The notes beneath the pieces are model-generated. The model was not told the DNA's origin. It did not search any database and saw only the letters and a list, made by a program, of their open reading frames with translations. Below are positions 1-4,771 of a stretch of DNA of 5,552 bases, in pieces; position 1 is the stretch's first letter, and each line of letters opens with the position of its first letter. Source of the stretch: Propionibacterium sp. (GTDB lineage: Bacteria > Actinomycetota > Actinomycetes > Propionibacteriales > Propionibacteriaceae); NCBI GenBank assembly GCA_012719335.1, contig JAAYAO010000344.1, positions 1 to 5,552 on the forward strand, read 5' to 3'. The translations under genes and the position numbers were made by a program.

Positions 1-374
1 ACAGGCTTCTGATCAAGCCACCGTGGTGGGTGCCCAGGGCCGGCACCGGCACCCCATCGATAAACCCTCAGATCGCGTCCAAGACACCCCGCAGGGGTCA
101 GTCGGTTGACGAGAAAGATCCATCAACGAGGAACCAGTACCAACCCTGTCAGCCAGTCACCCGGACCAACTACCCCCACACTTACAGTCGGTTGAGCCGG
201 GCCCCGTGCGGGCCCGAGTCGAAACCAGTCTCCTGTCCCGGGGGTTGATGACTGAAGTCGCGAGGATGGGCCGGGCCACGGCCATTATGGCTTCGGTGCC
301 CGTCATGCTTGCGTTTTCAGTCACGACGGCAGCATGCCCGGGGGTGGGCCGGCCGACGCGGCGTTGCTGCGGGG
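1..374. other. Non-coding stretch downstream of the regulator gene
   Basis: I see no supportable gene here. The open frames are short, have no good ribosome binding site, and read as low-complexity Arg/Pro/Thr-rich protein. The stretch holds several small structures. There is a short inverted repeat ACCCC-gca-GGGGT (86-98) and an 11-bp direct repeat CAGTCGGTTGA at 99-109 and 185-195. There is also a GC stem-loop at 198-216 and a small palindrome GCCAT-T-ATGGC at 281-291. Since the flanking gene on the right ends at 375 reading leftward, this is its 3' region and may carry its transcription terminator. A plus-strand frame from ATG 248 begins with a secretion-signal-like stretch but then runs antisense into the regulator gene, so it is not annotated as a gene. 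Confidence 0.6.
198..216 (-). terminator. Candidate hairpin terminator of the regulator gene
   Basis: CGGGCCC (198-204) pairs with GGGCCCG (210-216) around the 5-nt loop CGTGC, giving a 7-bp all-GC stem. It lies about 160 bp past the stop codon of the leftward-reading regulator gene. There is no T-run on either strand. Actinobacterial terminators often lack one, so this is possible but unproven. A GC-rich stem of this size also occurs by chance in such DNA. Confidence 0.25.
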
Positions 375-2693
375 TTATCCGGAGCCGCGCACCAGCATGG
401 TGGCGGCTTGGGCGCGACTGGTCGCGCCGAGCTTCTTCAGCACCTGCTCGACGTGTCCTTCGGCGGTGCGGATCGAGATGGTCAGGGCGCCGGCGATGTC
501 CTTGTTCGACATCCCGCGGGCCAGCAGGCCGGCCACTTCGGCCTCGCGTTTGGTCAACCGGACGCCGGGCAGGGGTTCGCGGCCGGGGGCCGGGGGAGTG
601 ATCACCAACGCGGCGAGCTCGTCCCGGGCCCAGCGCACCACCTCGGCCAGGTCACGGCCGTTGCCCTCGAGCTCCTGCATCCGGTGCCATTCGTCCTCAC
701 CCAGGGCACGCTGAATCGCCATCCGGGCCGCGCCGGCATCACCGGCCATCCCGGGGCCGAAGGACGAGATCCGGGTACCCATCGACCGCCAGAGGGCATC
801 GGCGGCGGCATGGAACCCGCCGGCCCGCGGGAAATCCTCGCAGGCCACCGCCACACTCGACAACAACAACAAGGTGTGCGCGATGCAGATCGCATCCTCG
901 AACTCGTCCTGCAGGGCCAGGGCGGTGTCCGCCGCGGTCAGCGCACCTGCGAGGTCACCCGCATGGTGCAGCGCCACACCCCGCACCCAGTACCCGTAGG
1001 CCCGGCACCACTGTTCGCCGTTGGCCTCGCTGAGCGCAATCAGTTCGGTCTGGGATTCCAACGCCCCCGGCAGGTCGCCGGAATAGATCTGACACAACCC
1101 GTACTGGAACAGCGCCGTTTGCCAGGCGGCCTCGTCGCCGGCGGCGCGGAAGGTCTCGATCGCCGCCCGGTACCGGTCGGCACCCTGGGCCGGCCAGCCG
1201 TGGAAGAGCAGCGACAGGCCCGTCCAATGATCGAAGTGGGCGCGCAACATGGCGTCGTCGAGTTCCTCGGCCAGCACCTCGAGCTCACCGAGATAGGCGT
1301 CGCCCTGACTGTGATCGCCCTGGATCAGACAGACCCAGGCGGCCACCCACAGGGCCTCGCCGCGAATCCGGCCGGTGACCTCCTCGGTGGCCAGAATCCG
1401 GTCGATCCGGTAGCGCCCGTCGGACAGGAAACGGCCGCTGACCCACTGATAGCGCAGGGACGAGGCGAGTTCTGCGGCCCGCGGACGCTCCTCGGGCACC
1501 GACAACGACCACTCCAGCGCGACCATGATGTTGGCCCGTTCGGTGCGCATCGAACACATGCTCCGGGCCTGCAACGGGCCGGACCAACTGCTCACCATGT
1601 CGCGCGCCCGCTGCACGTAGTGGTCGCGGTGGCGCAGCCGCACCTCGTCCCATTCGCCGGCCTCCTCCGAGCGCCGCACCCCGTACTCGCGGATGGTCAC
1701 CAGCATCCGGTACCGCATCCCGGTGCCGGTCGGTTGGGCGTTGACGATCGACTTCGAGACGAGGTTGTCGAGCAGATCGGCGACCAGGCCGGCGTCGAGT
1801 TCACCGAAGCCGCACACGGTTTCGGCCGCGGTCAGGTCGCAGCCGTCGAGGAAGACCGACATCCGGGTCCACAACAACTGCTCGTCGGGGGTGCACAGGT
1901 CGAAGCTCCAGTCGACCAGGGCCGACAGGGTCTGGTGCCGGGGGAGGGCGTCGCGGGTGCCGCGCAACAACGAGAAGCGCTCGTCGATCCGCCGCAGCAG
2001 ATCGGGCACCGACAACGACCGCAACCGCACCGCGGCCAGTTCGATCGCCAACGGCATCCCGTCGAGGTGCTGGCACAGTTCGGTCACCGCCGCGGCGTTG
2101 TCGTCGGTCACCTCGACCATCACCCCGATCTGGGCGGCCCGTTGCAGCAACAGCCGGACGGCCTCACTGTCGGCGACGCTGTCGGCCCCGGCCCCCGAAT
2201 CCGGCACCCCCAACGGGGGCACCGGAATCACGTACTCGCTGGACAGGCCGAGCGGGCCGAGGGAGGTGGTCAGCACGTGCACCCTCGGGCAGCGCTGCAG
2301 GATCGCCAGGACCAGGTCGGCGGCGGCGTCCAGGACGTGCTCACAGTTGTCGACGATCAGCAGCAGTTCCTGGTCGGCCAGATGCCGCACCACGTGCTCG
2401 GTGGCGGTGCGCCGGGACTGGTCGGAGGCGCTCAGTTGGGATGCCGCCCGCCAGGCCACATCGTCCTGATCGAGCACCGAATCGAGGGTGATCACCGTCG
2501 AACCGTCGGCGAACCGGTCGGCGGTGCGGCGCTCGACCTCCAACGAGAGGCGGGTCTTGCCGATACCGCCGGGGCCGACCAGGGTGGTCAGTCGCTCCCG
2601 GCGCACCGAATCGACGACCTGACCCAGGAGTTCGTGGCGTCCCACGAACTGGGTCGTCGGGCCGATGGTGCCCGGTGGTGGCGTTGCTGCCAA
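375..2693 (-). CDS. LuxR-family transcriptional regulator with N-terminal P-loop ATPase and TPR-like domain
   Basis: A 772-residue cytoplasmic DNA-binding regulator of the large ATP-binding LuxR type. An FVGR motif (16-19) precedes the Walker A GPGGIGKT (40-47). The Walker B LLLIVD (110-115) is followed by NCEHV, and GMPLAIELAA (212-221) is the GxP motif of NB-ARC/STAND ATPases. Residues of roughly 340-660 are Ala/Leu-rich amphipathic helices resembling TPR repeats, a usual site for ligand or partner binding. A LuxR helix-turn-helix closes the protein (about 713-768: LTKREAEVAGLLARGMSNKDIA, then RTAEGHVEQVLKKLG). No signal peptide or membrane segment is seen. The start is TTG at 2693, preceded by GGGGAG with 5-nt spacing; no ATG or GTG lies between it and the upstream in-frame stop at 2769-2771. 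One oddity is that the usual T-S-R after Walker B reads T-S-L (L145). Being divergent from the phenol hydroxylase operon, it is inferred to control it; the ligand is unknown. Confidence 0.93.
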   Translation of the reverse strand: MAATPPPGTIGPTTQFVGRHELLGQVVDSVRRERLTTLVGPGGIGKTRLSLEVERRTADRFADGSTVITLDSVLDQDDVAWRAASQLSASDQSRRTATEHVVRHLADQELLLIVDNCEHVLDAAADLVLAILQRCPRVHVLTTSLGPLGLSSEYVIPVPPLGVPDSGAGADSVADSEAVRLLLQRAAQIGVMVEVTDDNAAAVTELCQHLDGMPLAIELAAVRLRSLSVPDLLRRIDERFSLLRGTRDALPRHQTLSALVDWSFDLCTPDEQLLWTRMSVFLDGCDLTAAETVCGFGELDAGLVADLLDNLVSKSIVNAQPTGTGMRYRMLVTIREYGVRRSEEAGEWDEVRLRHRDHYVQRARDMVSSWSGPLQARSMCSMRTERANIMVALEWSLSVPEERPRAAELASSLRYQWVSGRFLSDGRYRIDRILATEEVTGRIRGEALWVAAWVCLIQGDHSQGDAYLGELEVLAEELDDAMLRAHFDHWTGLSLLFHGWPAQGADRYRAAIETFRAAGDEAAWQTALFQYGLCQIYSGDLPGALESQTELIALSEANGEQWCRAYGYWVRGVALHHAGDLAGALTAADTALALQDEFEDAICIAHTLLLLSSVAVACEDFPRAGGFHAAADALWRSMGTRISSFGPGMAGDAGAARMAIQRALGEDEWHRMQELEGNGRDLAEVVRWARDELAALVITPPAPGREPLPGVRLTKREAEVAGLLARGMSNKDIAGALTISIRTAEGHVEQVLKKLGATSRAQAATMLVRGSG

Positions 2694-2698
2694 CGTGT

Positions 2699-2704
2699 CT
2701 CCCC
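2699..2704 (-). promoter_or_regulatory. Ribosome binding site fixing the TTG start of the regulator
   Basis: On the minus strand the sequence reads GGGGAG-ACACG-TTG. This purine-rich Shine-Dalgarno at 5-nt spacing supports the TTG at 2691-2693 as the start. It agrees with the protein, whose FVGR and Walker A motifs begin only 15-40 residues later, as is usual for this family. Confidence 0.7.
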
Positions 2705-2746
2705 GATCGCTCCGTCCGGCTGTGGGACGGAAGTTCTGCGGGTCGA

Positions 2747-2752
2747 ATTCTA
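2747..2752 (-). promoter_or_regulatory. Candidate -10 box of the regulator gene
   Basis: Read on the minus strand this is TAGAAT, five of six matches to TATAAT, about 54 bp upstream of the TTG start. No good -35 box is seen at 16-18 bp; the bases there read like GGGTGA or TGGGTG. If it is used, transcription would start near 2740, and the CRP-like site at 2758-2773 would lie in the -35/-10 spacer, a position suited to repression. Part of the CTACGT element at 2750-2755 overlaps it. Confidence 0.3.
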
Positions 2753-2757
2753 CGTCG

Positions 2758-2773
2758 TGTGATCTGGCTCACC
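2758..2773. promoter_or_regulatory. CRP/GlxR-like binding site
   Basis: The sequence TGTGA-TCTGGC-TCACC matches 9 of the 10 defined bases of the CRP-family consensus TGTGA-N6-TCACA. GlxR/Crp regulators of Actinomycetota use the same consensus and often control catabolic genes. The site lies 65 bp upstream of the regulator start and 189 bp upstream of the operon's first start codon. It is therefore better placed to act on the regulator gene, or as a distal input to the operon. The match is seen directly; which protein binds it is inference. Confidence 0.55.
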
Positions 2774-2796
2774 CACAGGTGTTCCGCCTTGAGAAA

Positions 2797-2823
2797 CGCC
2801 CCCACCGAGCCGACGCGGGGGCG
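2797..2823. repeat. GC-rich inverted repeat in the intergenic region
   Basis: CGCCCCC (2797-2803) is the exact reverse complement of GGGGGCG (2817-2823), with a 13-nt loop. It could be a protein-binding site or an insulating hairpin between the two divergent promoters. It is too far from either gene to be a simple attenuator, and chance is a real alternative in GC-rich DNA. Confidence 0.35.
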
Positions 2824-2859
2824 GGTATGAAACCATTAGTAAAGCATTACCCCCGCATG

Positions 2860-2885
2860 ACTACGGGAATCGTGATTCACGTAGT
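2860..2885. promoter_or_regulatory. 26-bp imperfect palindrome, candidate operator
   Basis: The left arm ACTACGGGAATC (2860-2871) and right arm GATTCACGTAGT (2874-2885) are complementary at 11 of 12 positions around a central GT. Its core is GAATC-gt-GATTC. It lies about 77-102 bp before the operon's first start codon. If transcription starts near 2930 from the weak TACCTT box, the centre would be near -57, a typical activator position. The divergent LuxR-type protein is the natural candidate to bind it, which is inference. Confidence 0.5.
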
Positions 2886-2892
2886 TCTACGT
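2879..2892. promoter_or_regulatory. 14-bp perfect-arm palindrome overlapping the larger one
   Basis: ACGTAG (2879-2884) and CTACGT (2887-2892) are exact reverse complements around TT. The left arm is also the outer part of the right arm of the 26-bp palindrome, so three CTACG-type half-sites are arranged in alternating orientation. The 8-mer TTCTACGT at 2885-2892 recurs at 2748-2755, next to the regulator's candidate -10. This suggests a shared operator element serving both promoters. Confidence 0.45.
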
Positions 2893-2961
2893 ATTCCCGG
2901 GCCCCGTGCCCGCCACTTACCTTCGAATGAGCACAGCATTTCTCGACGAAGAGAGCGAACA

Positions 2962-3393
2962 ATGACGTTCTTCATGCAGCGACTGGCCAAGGAACTCGGG
3001 GCCGAGACTCCGGGTGAACCGCCGATGCCGGCGATGCGTCCGAGCACGCCCACGCCGGTCAACGAGGGCGGTGACCGTTATGTCGCGCTGCGTTCGCTGA
3101 CCGAGCAGTTGATCTGCGAAGCGAATGCAGTGATTCAGGACACCAGCTCCCACCTGCACCTGACCGACGAGGTCGGCACCGACGAACTCGTCTTCACCAT
3201 CACCTGCGGTGGGCACGGGGCCCGGGTTGCCACCAAATTCCGCGGTGACTCCGCCACCGGGCAGATCCTCAGCGAGGACCTGCCCCACGAACAGCCCTAC
3301 GAGCTGACCGATGCAGATGCCATTCCGGACCTGATCGTCCGACTCTGCCTGGTTGCCGGACTCCGCAACACCGAGTCCGCACGTCTTGTCTGA
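2962..3393 (+). CDS. Small protein of unknown family, first gene of the phenol hydroxylase operon
   Basis: A 143-residue acidic soluble protein that I do not recognise. The ATG follows GAGAG (2951-2955) with 6-nt spacing; an in-frame ATG at codon 5 is a less likely alternative. A short amphipathic helix (about 2-13) leads into a Pro-rich linker (about 16-34). A compact domain follows, which looks like a helix (39-60), several strands (about 64-104) and a C-terminal helix (118-135). Cysteines are at 52, 82 and 129, and C82-G-G-H85 forms a CxxH; a lone pair of this kind is not a recognised metal site. No signal peptide or membrane segment is seen. It occupies the place of dmpK, which encodes a roughly 90-residue assembly protein for phenol hydroxylase, but I see no likeness to DmpK. 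A role in maturing or assisting the oxygenase is a guess from position. It ends 35 bp before the beta-subunit gene, and its coding bias matches its neighbours. Confidence 0.85.
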   Translation: MTFFMQRLAKELGAETPGEPPMPAMRPSTPTPVNEGGDRYVALRSLTEQLICEANAVIQDTSSHLHLTDEVGTDELVFTITCGGHGARVATKFRGDSATGQILSEDLPHEQPYELTDADAIPDLIVRLCLVAGLRNTESARLV

Positions 3394-3428
3394 ACCCGCC
3401 ACACCACCCGATTCCGAGAGGAGCCAGC

Positions 3429-4454
3429 ATGCAGTATGAACTGAAGACGCAGATCATCGAACCCGTGCGTCACACGTTCGATCACGTGGCCGCCCGCTAC
3501 GGCGACAAACCCGCCACCCGGTACCAAGAGGGCACCATTGATCTGCAGCCGACCGAGAACTTCCACTACCGGCCGACCTGGGATCCCGAGCACGAGCTCT
3601 ACGACGCCGACTACTCGGCGCTGAAGCTGACAGATCCCTACTCGTTCACCGACCCGCGGCAGTACTTCTACACCCCGTACGTGACCAACCGGGCCCAGAT
3701 GCACGATGCCTTCGGCAAGACGCTGGACTACGTGAGCTCGCACAACCTCTTCGACCGCACCCCCGAGGACTGGAAGCGGTTGATCGGTGAGGTCGTCATT
3801 CCGCTGCGCCACTACGAGTCGGGCTGCCAGATGATCTACTCCGGTGGGGCCCGGTTCAGCTACGGCGCCACCATCTCCCAGTGCTGCGTGTACGAGGGTT
3901 TCGACCGGGTCGGCAACGCCCAGTTGATCAGCCGGGTCGGCATCACCCTGGGTGAGCAGACCTCCTCGGTGCTGGCCTCGGCGAAGAGCCTGTGGATGGA
4001 GCACCAGGCCTGGCAGCCGCTGCGCCGCTACACCGAGGAAGCCCTGGTCGAGAAGGACTGGGCCGTCGGGGTGATCGCCTCCGATCTGATCGACAAGTTG
4101 CTCGACACCCTGATCTACCGCCACCTCGACGAGGAGGCCCTGATCGGCGGCGCCGGCGCGTACAGCCTGCTGGCCCAGCACGTCGGCACCTGGTACAAGG
4201 ACCACCGCAAGTGGCTGGACGGCCTCTACAAGGCCTGGCTGGCCGACCCGGAACTGGGCGAGGCGAACAAGGCCGTGTTCAGCGACATCGTGAACACCTG
4301 GCTGCCCCGGGCGGTCGAAGCGGTCGGTGCGATCGCCGAACACGCCGACGAGATCGTCGACACCAAGGCGGCCGACGGCCTGCAGGCCCGCGCCGAAGAG
4401 ATCGCGGCCGAGTACGCCGCCCTCGGACTGAACGTAGAGAAGGAGCAGGCATGA
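3429..4454 (+). CDS. dmpL: Phenol hydroxylase beta subunit (DmpL/P1-like)
   Basis: A 341-residue beta subunit of a multicomponent phenol hydroxylase, close to the roughly 330 residues usual for DmpL. It is structural: it packs with the alpha and gamma subunits in the cytoplasmic (alpha-beta-gamma)2 hydroxylase and carries no iron itself. Family stretches are GDKPATRYQE (25-34), NFHYRPTWDPEHELYD (44-59) and DPRQYFYTPYV (75-85), followed by the long helical fold shared by the soluble diiron monooxygenases. They resemble phenol hydroxylase more than toluene-4-monooxygenase or methane monooxygenase beta chains. The ATG has AGGAG (3419-3423) with 5-nt spacing. The stop codon overlaps the next start as ATGA, indicating translational coupling to the effector gene. 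No defect is visible. Confidence 0.95.
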   Translation: MQYELKTQIIEPVRHTFDHVAARYGDKPATRYQEGTIDLQPTENFHYRPTWDPEHELYDADYSALKLTDPYSFTDPRQYFYTPYVTNRAQMHDAFGKTLDYVSSHNLFDRTPEDWKRLIGEVVIPLRHYESGCQMIYSGGARFSYGATISQCCVYEGFDRVGNAQLISRVGITLGEQTSSVLASAKSLWMEHQAWQPLRRYTEEALVEKDWAVGVIASDLIDKLLDTLIYRHLDEEALIGGAGAYSLLAQHVGTWYKDHRKWLDGLYKAWLADPELGEANKAVFSDIVNTWLPRAVEAVGAIAEHADEIVDTKAADGLQARAEEIAAEYAALGLNVEKEQA

Positions 4455-4768
4455 CCGCCGAAGCCCGTGACACCCGTCCGGTGAGCGTCGACATTCAGGA
4501 GACCGAGGAGAACCGGGCCCTGATCGAAGCCATCGAGGCCGACAACGACGAACTTGTCATCAACCACTTTCCGGGCCTGGTGAAACTGCAGGCTCCCGGA
4601 CGACTGGAGATCAACCGCGAGTCGGTCGAGGAGCGCCTCGGCCGCCCCTGGGAAACCCACGAATTCCAGATGGCCATCGTCACCCTCGCCGGCAACATCA
4701 GCGAGTGGGACGAGGACCGGATCGTTCTGTCGTGGGGTCGTAAGCAGCGTGACGAGGAAGAGGACTGA
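4451..4768 (+). CDS. dmpM: Phenol hydroxylase effector (activator) protein (DmpM/P2-like)
   Basis: A 105-residue cofactor-less effector protein that docks on the hydroxylase and is required for efficient oxygen activation at the diiron centre, equivalent to MmoB and TmoD. The recognisable family stretch is LEINRESVEERLGRPW (52-67), followed by GNISEWDEDRIVLSW (81-95). The segment around 22-45 (RALIEAIEADN, then FPGLVKLQAPG) matches the N-terminal helix and strand of the family. DmpM is about 90 residues; the excess here is a short N-terminal lead and an acidic tail ending DEEED. AGGAG (4441-4445) lies 5 nt before the ATG, inside the end of the beta-subunit gene, with a 4-bp overlap. Confidence 0.94.
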   Translation: MTAEARDTRPVSVDIQETEENRALIEAIEADNDELVINHFPGLVKLQAPGRLEINRESVEERLGRPWETHEFQMAIVTLAGNISEWDEDRIVLSWGRKQRDEEED

Positions 4769-4771
4769 AAT

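Larger units (their letters stand above)
2694..2961. promoter_or_regulatory. Divergent intergenic control region
   Basis: This 268-bp spacer separates the leftward regulator from the rightward phenol hydroxylase operon and must hold both promoters. From left to right it contains a TAGAAT box facing the regulator (2747-2752), a CRP/GlxR-like palindrome (2758-2773), a GC hairpin (2797-2823), a locally AT-rich patch (about 2826-2850), overlapping palindromes (2860-2892), and a small hairpin CGGGC/GCCCG (2898-2912). A weak TANNNT-type -10 candidate for the operon is TACCTT at 2918-2923. It has no convincing -35, which would be consistent with activator dependence. I see no sigma54 -24/-12 element (TGGC...TTGC), unlike proteobacterial phenol operons. 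Confidence 0.75.

Noticed and set aside
30..248. A 72-codon plus-strand open frame in the left non-coding stretch
   Set aside because: It has no ribosome binding site, its composition is dominated by Pro, Ser, Thr and Arg, and it has no motif or operon context.
309..2762. An open frame of 817 codons on the plus strand, antisense to nearly the whole regulator gene
   Set aside because: It is rich in His, Gln, Gly and Pro with no recognisable domain. It mirrors the codon bias of the true gene on the other strand, a common artefact in GC-rich genomes.
2823..2828. GGGTAT resembling the -10 of SigF/SigB-type promoters
   Set aside because: No GTTT-like -35 is present at the required distance upstream.
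197..2909. A 13-bp direct repeat CCGGGCCCCGTGC flanking the regulator gene (197-209 and 2897-2909), considered as possible insertion or attachment ends
   Set aside because: It is almost all G and C. In a GC-rich window of this size about one such match is expected by chance, and there is no integrase, transposase or terminal inverted repeat.
2694..2961. A sigma54 promoter, as found in Pseudomonas phenol operons
   Set aside because: No TGGC-N8-TTGC element is visible on the plus strand, and Actinomycetota generally lack sigma54.
3297..4343. A 348-codon open frame antisense to the beta-subunit gene
   Set aside because: The plus-strand frame is unmistakably a phenol hydroxylase beta chain, and the antisense protein shows no domain.
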